The notes: generated by a model from the letters alone, not told the origin. Positions 36,062-48,300 are shown, counted from the stretch's first letter. The stretch: 64,000 nucleotides of DNA from Synchiropus splendidus (GCF_027744825.2 NC_071338.1:25062001-25126000); one strand, 5' to 3'. Numbers and translations are program-made.

Positions 36062-36265
36062 TACAAAAGTCCATGAAATCCTGGTGGGACGGATAGTGGC
36101 ACCACAACCTTCCATGTAACACTAGCAACTCGTCTCCTCAGCATCATGCAGGACATGTTCAGAATAGGTTAGTAGTTTTATTACCACTCAGTGGTGGGTC
36201 AAGACGGGGAGACTATATCCAGTCCATAAGAAGATTCATCAGGACTAATCTTCCTTATTTCCTTC

Positions 36266-36302
36266 ATCTCTCTCTCTCTCTCACACACGCAGACACACAC
36301 AC
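36266..36302. repeat. (CT)n-(CA)n compound microsatellite
   Basis: A TC run of about 17 bp followed by CA-rich sequence. Confidence 0.85.
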
Positions 36303-36339
36303 GTAGGACACACATGAAGACACGCTCGCCCAGACTCAC

Positions 36340-36720
36340 GAACGCACAGCGCTTCACTTAATGGCAAAGGTGCATTGGGTTATGGCAGTCATGGCCTCTG
36401 GCTGCAGCAAAGGAGACTCGGTGGGAAGAGCTTGACTTCTCTTATGAATTAAAAATGACATATTAGAGGGTGAGCTAAATTAATCACGACAAGGAATTCC
36501 AGCTCGACTCTGCCTTTAATAATGGCTAATTATTTACAGGGTACACCCGGGCAATGGACGATCACAACCAATTCTAATGAGCTCGTTGGATGAAACACTT
36601 AGCGGCCTTCAAATTAAAATCCTCAGCGTCCGTGCCTGGTTTTAAAGCGTACTCTTGAGCGAGATGGAACATATTCATATGAGTCTTCATAATGCCAACC
36701 TGTGCTGGAATTAGCATGTA
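36340..36720. promoter_or_regulatory. Strong enhancer-like non-coding block
   Basis: Non-repetitive and dense in paired homeodomain-like and POU/SOX-like cores: GAATTAAAAATGAC, GCTAAATTAATCACG, CTTTAATAATGGCTAATTAT, AACCAATTCTAATGAGC, CAAATTAAAATCC, TTCATATGAG. It begins just after a CA/CT tract. The sequence texture is what highly conserved developmental enhancers show in fishes. Target gene unknown, possibly the plus-strand gene whose intron this would be. Confidence 0.4.
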
Positions 36721-37279
36721 TACATGGCAGACGTGGTCTTTCCTGGACTGAGTACACTTGAAAGAGTGGAGAACAAAACCAGGATAATGTTGATCCCAGT
36801 CCTCCTTATTATTCCTCAACAAAGAGCTGCCACCGTCGTGACACATTGAGGCTTTCATAATTACACTCCTGCAACAAATGAGGTCAGCGTGGCTGTTCTG
36901 AGACGTGAGCAATGGGATTCCTGCACGGCAGGTCTGCCTGCCTCAAACCCTCACGATGGTTTCGTTCGATACTGTTCAATATGTGTGCTTTTTGGTCTCG
37001 CTGCATGGAGTTGGACGGGAGATTTTCTCAAAAAATCATCTCAAAGAAGTGAATTATTAAATTATGCCTAGAAGCCTGTTTGGAAGGGGCTTGTTCATGC
37101 TTTCATTTGTCTTTAAGTTCATTTCCTCCACCCTCTTGGGCTTTTATGTTTTAGTGTTAGCTCAACAGCACTCATATTAAAATGAATTATTTATATTATT
37201 ATAGCAGTGGAAAGAGGAATTCAAAGTGCATTTCACCAAAATTATTTTATGTTATTTTTAAGTAATTAGGGTAAATTGT

Positions 37280-37966
37280 TCCAAAAGCCAGAGAATGTTC
37301 ACACGAACCAGGTCGCCCCGACTGCCACCTAGTCCTCTTTGCACCCGACCCCTATGACTCCCTCTGTCCTCTGTGGGTGGTGGGTCTGCAGGAAGGGGCG
37401 TGAGATTGATAGACAGGTTGGTGCAGCGGCAGCAGTGATGCGGTCGCTGTATCGGAACGTCGTGGTGAAGAGGGAGCTGAGTCACAAGACGAAGCTCTCG
37501 ATTTACCGATCGATCTACGTTCCCACCCTCACCTATGGTCACGAGCTTTTGGTAATGACTGAAAGGATGAGATCACTGATACAAGCGGCTGAGATGAGTT
37601 TCCTCCGCAAGGTGGCTGGGCGCAGCCTTAGAGATACGGTGAGGAGTTCGGCCATCCGGGAGAACTCGGGGTGGAGCCGCTGCTCCTCCACATCGAGAGG
37701 AACCAGCTGAGGTGGCTCAGGCATCTGATCTGGATGCCCGCTGGACGCCTCCCTGGGGAGGTGTTCCGGGCATGTCCTACCGGGAGGAGACCCCGGGGAA
37801 GACCCAGGACTCGCTGGAGAGATGATGTCTCCGGTCTGGCCTGGGAACGCCTCGGGATCCCCCGGGAAGAGCTGGAGGAGGTTTGTGTGGATTGGGAAGT
37901 TTGGGCTTTCTTCCTCCGAATGCTGCCTCCACGACCCGACTCCGGATAAGTGGCAGAAGAAGGGCC
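37280..37966 (+). mobile_element. Truncated LINE with 13-bp target duplication and probable 5' inversion
   Basis: The insertion is bounded by perfect TAGGGTAAATTGT at 37267-37279 and 37967-37979. From 37398 the plus strand encodes the thumb and C-terminal region of a non-LTR retrotransposon (EIDRQVGAAAAVMRSLYR, LTYGHELLVMTERM, then after a one-base frame change near 37665, GRRPRGRPRTRWRDD). The first 110 bp (37285-37395) appear to be in the opposite orientation. No 5' region or intact reverse transcriptase remains, so it is dead. The family is the same as at 58462-59148. Confidence 0.8.
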
Positions 37967-38189
37967 TAGGGTAAATTGTGTTTTAAATAATTTCAACGAT
38001 GCCTGAATTTTGCTGAAGCCATAAAACTTCCCTGAAAGTATTTTACTTAACAGTTAACCAGTGGTTTTCGCTACATGTAAAATAGTGGCTTAAATGCAAC
38101 GCCACACCTCCATAAAAATGTCTTTTAAAAGATCCTCCTTGAGGCGGACATCAACAGTTTTCTGCAAAAATTCAGAAAGAAACCTCATA

Positions 38190-38335
38190 ATGGCTGAAGT
38201 CCATTGCTTGCTGAAGTCAAGTCACGCATTCCAGCTGGACATATGAAGAGACAGATCGCTGCAGATTGGAGAGACATTTACTTCACATGATGAAAAACTA
38301 ATGTTTTTATTGTCACCAATTCAATATCCACGCTT
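38190..38335 (+). repeat. Dispersed repeat of unknown class, copy 1
   Basis: Shares CTGAAGTCCATTGCT, a tract with GGACATATGAAGAGACAGA, GCTGCAGATTGGAG and ATTGTCACCAATTCA, in order, with 54990-55135. Non-coding in both places. Confidence 0.55.
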
Positions 38336-38339
38336 CTGT

Positions 38340-39165
38340 TTTCTTGCCAGTGTAAAAAAATACTTGTGAAAACCTGTTTTACTAATACATTAATCAGAGT
38401 TTATGCGTACAGAGACTTTTCTGTCAGTCCGTCTATTGTTGCGACTTCTGCCAAGGAGGTGATATGATGTCTGTATATAATGTATACACTGCTTTTTTTC
38501 AGTAAGTTTAGGAAATGGCACAAGGAAGAAATGAATCACTCTTGGGAGTGATCCGATCCAGGATGAAGGATTCTTTAACATTTAAGACAGGGCTATTGGT
38601 GTTGTTTAAATTGTTGTTACATTACATGGAGGATGGAGAATCCTGTTATTGATTCAACAAGTATTTAGATGAGACTTGCACGTGTTAGTGACCCACATAA
38701 AATTTGAATGTCTTTTTGTATTTAAGAAAAGAAAACTTGAATCCAGTTGTGCTTGTTCTGACAACGTCTGCATGATGGTACAGTCCAGACTCTGTGGTCT
38801 GTTCAGGAGTCCCAAGTGGCCCATTTCTCTCTCTGTTTATGAGTGGACACTACTTTTGTGTTGTACGATGACCATGTCTATTCAAACTTGCCTTCATCTT
38901 AAAGCTTAAAAGGCGGCTTCCAAAGTTGTCAATATTCATTCACACAAATCTTCTCTTGAATCAGCTCTTATATCAAATTCTGTTACCGTTTATGCCACTC
39001 GAATCAAAAGGTTTATTCAAATGATCTGTTGATTTGGTTGAAAACTTAGTTCCGAAGCTTGAATGGTGCAGTTAATACTCACCCAGAAAAGAATGTCCGA
39101 CCCTATGAAACACATTCTGAAAGTATCTGCAAGGTTATCTCTCAGTTTTACAGGGAAAGCAAGAG
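38340..39165. other. Non-coding, no supported feature
   Basis: AT-rich spacer with short unrelated frames. Confidence 0.4.
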
Positions 39166-39169
39166 CTGA

Positions 39170-39410
39170 TATATTAGCGATGATGGCACGACAAATTGCA
39201 GGCTGCGGACCTGGTTAATTGGAGCCGACCGCGCCGCAGACTTTTCTTTTTTCTGTGTAAACTCCAGCATTCTGTTAATTTAATCCCTGTAAGAGTATCT
39301 GGAAGTGAAATTAATGTTTGTTTTGTTGCTATTACAGCTCTGAGAAAACCTGAGACATTGGGTGACAGACGCAGTGATGGATCAGTGATGAATGTAATGA
39401 AAACACTCGG
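39170..39410. promoter_or_regulatory. Enhancer-like non-coding block
   Basis: Non-repetitive with CCTGGTTAATTGGAGCC, TCTGTTAATTTAATCCC and GTGAAATTAATG motifs. It ends where the family-1 MITE begins at about 39420. Confidence 0.3.
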
Positions 39411-39420
39411 GTCAAACTAG

Positions 39421-39694
39421 GGCTGTGTATTGGCAGGTATCGTGTCTAGCGTGATATGATACGTTTCCTGATGCAGGAGTGGTGATGCATGGTGCATGAA
39501 AACTGGTTTATTGTTATATCAGTCCAGCATATCCAAGTATCTACAGTTTGTATTAAATTTTGACACAGCCGACATGAAATATGAAAACAATATCACACAA
39601 TCAAGTATTGCGATATTTCAGCAAAAATATCGGTACAGTATCACGGAATAAAATATTGTGATATTTGAGCAATCTATGTTATCTTACACCCCTA
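39421..39694. mobile_element. MITE-like element, family 1, copy 2
   Basis: Runs from GGGCTGTGTATTGGCAGGTA to TGTTATCTTACACCCCTAG, matching the start, GATA-rich interior and end of 3551-4022. The ends are imperfect inverses of each other. Non-coding. Confidence 0.6.
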
Positions 39695-39699
39695 GTTCA

Positions 39700-41730
39700 G
39701 ATTAACCATTTGGATTCGATTTACTGTACAAACAATCACCTTTCTACCAAGCATTTCAAATTTTCTTCGGCCACAAATTTGGTGCATCTCCAGTATTATG
39801 GGTGGACTCGGTACAGGAGGTGCCAGCGCTCCAAGAGTCAGATTTGAGGCAGGAAATGCCACTGAATGAGCACATGGAAGGACATGTGAGTGATATTTGG
39901 GTTGAAATGAAAGGAATAGTCGATGAAATCACAAGAAAAATGCAGAAACTAATGAAGAAATGGTTGTGATGAAGGTTGAGGAGCTGATAGTTCACGAAAT
40001 ACAAGAGGAGACAAGAGGATAAAGGAAGAAATTAAGACAAAATGAAGTCATTACTCACCACTGGAAATGGTTGAGAAACCACCAGTGCTCAGGGCAGGTT
40101 GGGTCATCAGACGCGGATCACATTCCCTCATGACTTAAGAAGTATGTAGAGACGGAAACAAAGAAGCAGCAATGAGCTACATGAAGTCCCTCGAAGAGCC
40201 AGATTCTCATTTTCGCTTCTCCACAAAGCTCAAAATTCTGTTTCAAGATGACACCAAACTCCAGAACAAGCTCATTGTCGCATGACATACTCACAGGATG
40301 AGTGTTACCTGAGGTAACAATAATCTGATCTGATCTGTGCTTAAGCATCATTTTGAAAACCAACCGCAAACTGAGTGACAAAGATTTAACGTTGCAATAT
40401 CAAGGGCAATTGTTTATCTCATGCAAGATACTGTTTAGTCCTCAGAAAGCAACTTTAAGCCTTCTCATACTTCATTCAAGAGTCTTCCTTACAAGTGATG
40501 TTTGCAGTCTCCTCTTGTTGTTGTTGCTGTTAAACACTGAGGCTGTAACACTGCAGTGGCAGTGAGAGTGGCATTGTGGGAAAACAGATTTCCATACATT
40601 TTTCAAGACACTCATTGTGAGTTTAAGCTCTGGTTTTGGATTTAGCCCATGTGTATCAGGTATACAATAGAAGGGGGAGATTACTGAAGGGTTTGGGTTG
40701 GGCCTCTTTTCTGCAGCTGCTGCCCCCGCAGGTAAGTGGGGGTGAACGGAGGCAGACGGTTGTGATATGCTTCCCAGCCCCGGGGGGGGGCTTAGCTTCT
40801 GATGGCAGAGGTGAAGCGGAGCATGAAGGTGGACAGCTGTGACATGATAGGGTTCTGATGTGAGTGGCTGCTGACTCCTTTTGACTTCTCGTCAGAGGCC
40901 GATCAACCTTTCGATGGGAGCAATTTGACATTCTACTTCGGGTGACATCAGGGAAGGTTTGAGGGGGAGGGGGAGAACTAACATCCCCGCTCAGGTTCAT
41001 CTTGGGGTCCTTCAGTTGGGGCTGCTGATGTTGCCAGTGAACGGGCTCAGTGCAGTTTTTTTCCCTACAACTAGTTTAATATGAGACATACATGTTACAC
41101 AAGTATTTCTCTTTAAAATGAACTGATTCCTCCTATTCCAAAAGTCTAGACTGGCAAAAAATAAATCTTTTTATTTGTCAATTACAGACTGTCAATCAGT
41201 CCATAATGTTAGTTTCACCAATAAGCAACCAACATCCAACTTTCACTAGTGGTTCTCTTCTTGAAATGCAGCATGTCATCAAACTGCTACTATCTCGTAG
41301 ATCTCCCTCCAGTCATCCTTTAAATCTGTAACAAACATCCGTCACTAAAAGGACGATGAATTGTTGTTCTGCGAGGATGATTTCTTCCCATCCTCATGCC
41401 TCAGCAGTTTAACACTAGATCTTGTGCTGGATTATCGTAAATGGACAGGTAGGTTATCTGGCTGCAGGAAGAGCTGGGAGATGAAGTGTGACAGGAGCGC
41501 GACGTACTGAGGGCACTGAGTGGGCAGACTGGAAAGTGGCTGCTTGAGACCTGACAACAGGTGAGAGTGGACCTGAGAACAGTGCATTTAACTGGTGTAA
41601 GCTATGTACCTTCCTCATATATGATCTGTATCTCCTGGGAACGTCCTGCAAAATGAGCATGGAGAGACTAAGTCCCAGAGCAAGAGAAAGACCGAGTTGA
41701 GCCCAAGACCAATGAGGGACAAGACCAAAG
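39700..41730. other. Non-coding, mixed repeats not resolved
   Basis: The segment at 40640-40860 (CTGCTGCCCCCGCAGGTAAG and flanks) reads like retroelement-derived sequence rather than a real exon. No gene is supported. Confidence 0.35.
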
Positions 41731-41734
41731 TGAA

Positions 41735-41860
41735 CACACAACCCACCCTCACTCCCATGCTGTAATGGATTGATGCTGGGAAAGGGGACTTTTGGGGACT
41801 TTTTATACTAATGCCAAAGGCAGCCCTCAGCGATGCATGTTCATACATTAGGTTTTCAAT
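41735..41860 (+). mobile_element. Half-copy of the long-TIR element seen at 48865-49325
   Basis: Homologous to the left arm of that element: CCCTCACTCCCATGC, GCTGGGAAAGGGGACTTTTG and TATACTAATGCCAAAGGCAG occur in the same order. The opposite arm was not found nearby, so it is truncated or a solo arm. Confidence 0.55.
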
Positions 41861-42189
41861 TGTTTTCAAATGTTCCCTGCCGCCATGGGCAGCGCATCTC
41901 ATCAAAGAAAGGAGGCTGCCCTTATATTTAACACCTGTCAAACTGCTCTGCATTTCAACCAAAGTGATTTCCTGCCAAATATGGGGTTACAAACTATTTT
42001 ATATCGCAACATCCAGTGCAAATCAGTGAAGAGGGCTTCCAAACATCTCTCTTGTGCTAGCCCAGTCTGGAACGCTGCATTGGAAGGAAAACTCCATAAA
42101 GAGTCTATCAGTCATACAGTATGGACACACACATATTTCTTCTGCAAAAGAAATGGTGGTCACTAGAAATAAATTCAGAAGTGAAATGC

Positions 42190-42360
42190 TTTCATTGGAA
42201 CCAAGTATCAGTTTGTTCAGTATTGGTCTCAGTCTCCATCTTGGTCTCGCTCCAGTCATCGGTCTCGGTCTCTGTATGTTCTGGTCTTACCTCCCTCTCA
42301 AGTTATGTCCGGGGTGTCCAAACCTCTGTTTGGGGTTACCTTTGACTCCATGATGACTAA
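42190..42360. repeat. TCGGTCTC-rich degenerate repeat
   Basis: Repeated GGTCTC/GGTCTCGG words (near 42218-42275), with related AAGACC/GAGACT words at 41665-41725 in inverse sense. This suggests a degraded inverted-repeat element spanning the two, but boundaries are unclear. Confidence 0.3.
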
Positions 42361-42364
42361 ATAA

Positions 42365-43155
42365 TAGCACTAGGATGTTACGCGTTGCTGCATAGTGGCG
42401 TATCAGCAAATATAGGAAGTCGCTCACCGCCAAGCAAAAATGTTGCTGGATGCTTAAACAACTGCTGTCGACAACGGTCAACTAATTTTCTGCCGTTTAA
42501 GTACCAAAAAGGAGAACGGTCAACACCATGACCCGCCAAAGCTCACGCTATTTAATTTTATGGTTACAGTTAAGTACCTTGAAAACAGAAACCCACAATA
42601 AATATGGCCACAAAGAAATGTGTTTCATTCTCTGTTGCAAGGGAGTCAAGCATGAAGCATAACCTTACGATACGTTGGTTCAGGCGAGACCCCAGTGATG
42701 CGTGATGTTGTAAATTATATCCCTGTTTAACGAAAAAAATGGGAAATAGCCTTAAGTCAGTGTTGTTGCTTTCAAGCTTTGTCAGGGATTAAATGAGATT
42801 ATACACCACAGACCTTCAGAGGCCATGTCTCAGGGATGGAAACGGCAAAAAAAGAGCAGAGGGGAGTGAGAAAATGGAGTTGACAAAAGGAGTGCTGAGG
42901 AAAGATCGGTTTGAAATGAAAGATGGTGTTTCCTGTGAAGATGGATAACGACACATGACAATGGGAGGGAAAGATTATCAGTGTGTGGGTTGTGAATTTA
43001 GATCCATTTTCCTCTTTTTACCCATTCAGAGTTTAATTTCTGCTTCTAAATACAAATAAACGTCAGCCGTGGGACTGTGAATCCCAGAATTACTGGGTTT
43101 AAATGCTTGTTGTGACTGGAGACATGCCGACCCCGACAAGCAAGATTACAATTAT
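42365..43155. other. Non-coding, no supported feature
   Basis: No exon, RNA gene or clear mobile element is visible. Confidence 0.4.
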
Positions 43156-43159
43156 AAAT

Positions 43160-43637
43160 GGGGGGGGGGCACCGAGACCCTTTTGTTTTTTTTTTTGTTT
43201 TTTTTTCTGCAACTAAATGGCATACAAAATTCCCTCTTTTTAGATTACTTAGACAAACCTTGTAAATAACAATAACAATGAATAAAAAAATGCATCTTTT
43301 AAAGCAAATAAATAAACAAGAGAGGAATAGTGTTTAATGTACATATATATATAATATATAGTAATAGTATGTTTTATCTGTTCATTGTTCATTGGAAAGG
43401 GAATAAAACATATTTACAGTATTTTATATTAAGCACTTTGCCTTTTTATTGTTTGTTATCTATTTGCCACAAAAGTAGCGATGATTTCTATTCAATGTTG
43501 TTCAGTATTTTTGTTATTAAGTAGGTTTGTGTAATCAATCTAAATTTGTGATTTAGTTGAGGAAAAAAAAGGGAAAAAAAATCAGCAAAGATTGACAGCG
43601 CCCTGTTGGGACCTTAAACAAATCGGTGCACCCTTAC
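43160..43637. mobile_element. hAT-type MITE, family 2, copy B
   Basis: The left end GGGGGGGGGCACCGAG and right end ATCGGTGCACCCTTA match the family. Subterminal blocks are inverted copies of each other: GACAAACCTTGTAAATAACA near 43252 and TTGTTATTAAGTAGGTTTGT near 43510. The element can therefore fold on itself well beyond its tips. Non-coding. Confidence 0.65.
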
Positions 43638-43639
43638 TG

Positions 43640-44420
43640 CATACTGAAGCAACTTCTCACATCAGTGACGAAGTATAACTGAATGATGAAGCCAGAACAT
43701 GCGTGCAAAAAAAAAAAAAAAAAAGATTGTAAAAGTGAGCCTGAGCTAAGGAGGAGGGCTGTTTGGCCGAGCCTCGGATGGATGCACACTGGTGGGCAGC
43801 CCTACCAGGGCACCATTAGCCAGGCCTCCAAGCCCTCATGTTCAGGCACATTGCTTCCAACTACAACCTCTGATTGAAAGAGACAACTCACTGAATTTTT
43901 ACGGGCTTTTTACAAGTGAAGAAATGGAAACTCTCCTCACGATGCCCAGTAGAGTCAAACATGGCGAATAACTTTGTGAGGTCCGACCTCTTTTTGTCTT
44001 GCTTTCTCCAGCTGTTCAAGCGTTGTCTTGAGCATGATGTTTACAGCATTTTTTTTTTTGAAACAGATGATTTAAGACTAGGAAATTATGTATTCATAAG
44101 TGTGCTACCCAAAAGAGATGAGCCTGGATGTATGCTGAGTCTCAGTCGCTGCTCATAACCAATGTCACAGGTGTCAAAATCTCTCTCAAGCCCTTGCAGT
44201 GTATTGAATTTCTTTTTTGAGGGTGACAGCAGCAGAGGCGTGAATTCCATTGACCACAATCTCTGATTTACACATTGGTGTCTTGAGTGTTAAAAGGGTC
44301 ATCATTTGAAGGACATTCCATTCCAGAGTACTGTGATTTTCTATTCATACACTTTATATACAAGTCGATTTTTGACTTTTCTAAAGATTGAGATTGTCGG
44401 ATCAACAACCATTAATTTCT
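43640..44420. other. Non-coding with poly-A tract
   Basis: An A-run of about 18 at 43708-43725 precedes GC-richer sequence (43740-43880) of possible retroelement origin. Family not recognised. Confidence 0.35.
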
Positions 44421-44429
44421 GACCTTGAT

Positions 44430-44880
44430 TTGTGTCAGCTCTTATGGTCACAAAAAAATGATGGGGTGGGCGATGGAGCTGTCCAGCAGGCGCGTTAATG
44501 GCGGCGCAACAGAGCGTGTGAAGACTAAAGTTCCTCTAAGTGCGAGACCTTCCCTTGTCAAAAAGACAGGACACTGTTTGACTGATGAGCCATCTGACCA
44601 GAGGTCTGGCCCATTAAATGCCCACACACACTTCATCGCGGTGTATTTTACGCGTTTGTCTGTTAAATGCTCAAGTGAACAAATGGAGGTCATTGATAAA
44701 AGATCAGCAGTCAAGCTAAAGTCACGTCAAGTCAAGTTGCTGAGAGGATTCACGCTGGGCGACTTTGCTCCCCCAGAGAGACGGCAGGAGAGAAAAGGCA
44801 ACAGACAAGTGCACACATGCACCTTCCTGTCCCAGCCACTCAGCGTGCTCGTCCATCATGGCGCTGTGAGGAAGAGTTAA
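44430..44880. promoter_or_regulatory. Possible enhancer-like block
   Basis: Non-repetitive and less AT-rich, with an open but unrecognised plus-strand frame of 151 codons. No domain, codon pattern or splice site supports coding. Regulatory function is a texture-based guess. Confidence 0.2.
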
Positions 44881-46063
44881 CGCTGTTCTGAGCTCTAACA
44901 GCCAGTAATGAAGTCATATAACTCCCCATGCAAGGCCCTGGAGTGACGACACCCGCAGAAAGAGCCTCTGCCAAGATCAGCCGCTGATTACTTTATGACC
45001 TGATGAGGCTTCTGCTTCACGTCAAGTCCAAGTCTGTACCACTTAAAAAAAGGAAAAGAACGCACTCCAGGTCATGTGATTTTTATTTTGCTCTATATTT
45101 CATAATGTTGGGCACAATTTCTGAGTTTAGCTGCTAAATTTAGAAAGTGAAAATGCATTTTTCCCCTCTTATTTTCCTGTGTTTGTCTGCAATTATTTAT
45201 ACAAGTGCTTTCTCTCAGCCGTGGGATTGAGCCACCTCTTCTCCTCCAACAGTGTGTGTTGGAAACAGGTCATGTGATCATGTTCCTGCTGGCGAGTTTT
45301 CGCTTTTCTATCAGAGGAAAAACACATTCCACACAAATTGACTGAATTTAACTTCAGGGGGAGACATTTTCTATTAAGCTGTTTAGAGTCCTAGCTTTTC
45401 CTGTGACACCATTTTGGGGTAACTCAGGACAGAAAACAAAATACTTGTTTATTTATATGGCACTCTTCATGCAAAAATGCAAAAACTGGCGGCATGTGCG
45501 CGAGCCTGGATACACACTGACAAACACTGTGTGCCAGTTTCACGAGTTAATAGCTACTAAAATATGCTTAAAGTTAGTTAAGTTAGTTGCTTCAAAGTTT
45601 ATATGCTGCTGTGCTGCCACTTTTCTCCACGTAGCTTTAAATTGTGATGGTAAATTGCAATTATTCGCTTTATTTGGTCGATATATTGAATCAGTAAACA
45701 TGTGTGCCAAAAACAATTCATATAAAAATCGTTACCGTCATTTGCTAGGATTCAGAATCGATTTAAAAGGTCCTGGCACTTTGCAACTACGTCCAGACGT
45801 TACAGCGCAGACCGTTCTGGAACAAACACTTGCACACACACCCAGAAAATACCCAAACAAAGATGGCAACAGAACAGCCGCCTTTACCAGCTCAGTCTTC
45901 AGCTGGCGTTTGGCGTCATTTTGGGCTACCAAGTGCCCAGAAACGCGGAGCTGGACACGCTGCATAAATTGAGCAAGCATTGCAAAACTAAGACACACTA
46001 AACATACACCTCTGCAACACAGCAAATGCACAGGCTCCTATTGCAAGGCGTCGGCCGGAGACT

Positions 46064-46096
46064 AGTGGTTGACAAGTGTGACAAGTGTCAACCACT
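46064..46096. repeat. 11-bp perfect hairpin
   Basis: AGTGGTTGACA (46064-46074) pairs with TGTCAACCACT (46086-46096). The loop contains a partial direct repeat of GACAAGTGT. Confidence 0.8.
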
Positions 46097-46379
46097 CACT
46101 GCCGTGTTTTACAAACAACAGATGTTTTCCCCCTGAGACAGCTGTGCCAAAGCTTTACCAAGAGACTAAAAGAATGGTCGGCAGTAAAGTCACTTTACTC
46201 AGAATTTAAAAGGCATCATGTTTAACTGATGTTTTTTAAGTAAAGAGACACTTTTATTTAGTTACTCAAGCAGTGTGTGATGTTGCTTTTATGTTAACAG
46301 TTGCAATAATTCTATCTTAAGCACGTCATAAATGTGAAAATATAACTTTAATGTCTTCAATTGTCATTCCGTCTGTTGA

Positions 46380-46494
46380 TGGGAGTAGATCATGAGCAGA
46401 AATCAGATCAGAAATCATTATCAATAAAATCATTTTGAATGGAAAAATCTATTTAAAATCGAATGTTGAGGTAGTAAAAGATACACATCCCTAT
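46380..46494. mobile_element. Terminal part of a hAT-like MITE
   Basis: It ends AAAGATACACATCCCTA, the inverse of the TAGGGATGTGTATC start common to fish MITEs, preceded by AAAATCGA-type words. The other end was not located, possibly near 45640-45770 where AATCGATTTAAAAG occurs. Confidence 0.35.
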
Positions 46495-46499
46495 TAGAT

Positions 46500-48300
46500 G
46501 TGTCTGTAGCAGCACTGACTTTTGTGCACCATGATTGTATGCCTGGTTTGACTTCACGACTCACAAAGTTAGGAGTATAGGAGACCTTTTTTTCACTTCA
46601 TCAGTCATCGAATGATGGAGAATGAAAGTGGGCAGAAAATGTTGAGCTGAACTTTGCCAGGCTCATATGACTCAAGAGGAAAAAGATTTAGGAGAGAGAT
46701 TTCTTCAAGCTCCACATTTTTAATGTAGGGCGACGCTTTCACTGAAGAATTTGCGCTTTCAGAATACAAGGACATTTTACTTATCTGTTCGAACAGGTTG
46801 AAACAGGCGGAAGCAAAATCTAGATAAGGTGGCATCTGGACAAATCGGTGATACGAAGGAGCTCCAGTGAGGATCATTGAGCAGAGAGTGCCACAAAGAA
46901 TGGATCAAGGTTATAATAACAACTCAACAAAAGACACCATGTTAAAAAATATTTTGGAAAAGATGACACTTGACTTGGACTTGACATGCCGCACCAAAAA
47001 GACACAAATGAAAGAGAATTTCAGTGAGTTCAATGCAATTTCAGTGAGTTATCGTTTTATGAAAAACTTGGAAATGGAAATGATTTACAATTCCAGTTTT
47101 CATTAGTCCTTGGGAAGGACAAGGAGTCAGTGTCAAGTATGACAAAGCAGCTTGCTTTGCTGATCAGTTCTTCACGATCTTGCCTTTTTCATCGTAGATA
47201 CTGTATGAAAACCGCTCCTCCTGTTGGGTACAGCAGGCTGTCCCTGTCGATCAATGCTAAAAAGTCAAATGTTATTCTCTTGGTCTAAAACTTTATTTAA
47301 ATCACAGAGGTCCAAAACTTTATTTAAATCACAGAAACATTTAATGGCTTTATTCTTTAAGGTTTGAAACACTCAAAGTCATGTAAACATACAGAAGTGG
47401 CCTACTGGCCCACAGAATGGGTGATATTTGCTATAAAAACATCATAAATATATCAGATTTATTTTAAATGAGCACAAGTAGAGTTAGATACGTAGCTGGC
47501 AAAATAATAATAATAATGATACACAGCGGTCTTTTACTCAACAGCCGTTCTACCTGGATACCTCCGTGACCGCAGATCTACCTGTTGGACACCTGCACTA
47601 GAGCAAATTATGTTGAGAGCTCTGCAGTGAAGATATTGCTCTTGGCACATGTCTGATAATAAGTCATGTAGCTGTCTCTATCCTTGTCAGGGCTAATAAC
47701 GTTCTGTAGGCTTAGTCCTTTAGGTGAGATGTAAGTTGTCTTGGCCTGCAAGGCTCCAGTTTGACATGTCATCTACAACATTTTGCAGTCCGCGATGTTC
47801 CTCACTTGTTCATATACTGTTCAAATATAACAGGAAATGTCCCCTTCTCACACTGTACATACAGTCAGTCTGGAGACAGCGGAGCCTATAATAGGACTTT
47901 TAGATCATCTGTTTGAGTGGTGAAAGGTCAAACAGCTCTAACTCCAGTCATTATCCCCAATGTCTCTCTTCTCTCATCTCACACTGCCTTCATTATGTGA
48001 GCGCTCATATCCTCAATCATTTCCTGGGCGTTCAGAAAAACCTGAAGCAGCAGCCGAGGGGGGGCAGGTTTGTCTTTGAGAACCGAGAGTGAGAGGGGGC
48101 AGATAAAGACAGAAGCAGTCCGTTTGGACAGGAGCGAGAGCGGAAGACCTCCGCTAGAAGACTGATGTTATCGCTGCGCTGATGTTACATGGGGACAATT
48201 GCTATTTCCATCCTGGCACTGATCCAGACGTCTTAAATTAAGGCCACACGCTCAGAATTGGAAAGAGGGGTTTAGATGAAGGGGAAGAGGATGAAGGAGA
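46500..48300. other. Non-coding with a 27-bp tandem duplication
   Basis: A tandem pair lies at 47282-47308 and 47309-47335 with one mismatch (unit contains AAAACTTTATTTAAATCACA). Otherwise no exon, RNA gene or mobile element is supported. Confidence 0.45.

Noticed and set aside
40636..40842. Frame with CCGCAG/GTAAG that mimics splice sites
   Set aside because: The acceptor-like and donor-like motifs are back to back, leaving no exon between them. The context is retroelement-like.
44425..44880. 151-codon plus-strand frame
   Set aside because: No domain or homology recognised and an overlapping minus frame of similar quality. Left as a possible non-coding regulatory block.
45403..45972. 189-codon open frame, the longest in the window
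   Set aside because: No recognisable domain, cysteine/lysine-rich in an AT-rich repeat-like area, no splice or promoter support, and an overlapping open frame on the other strand.
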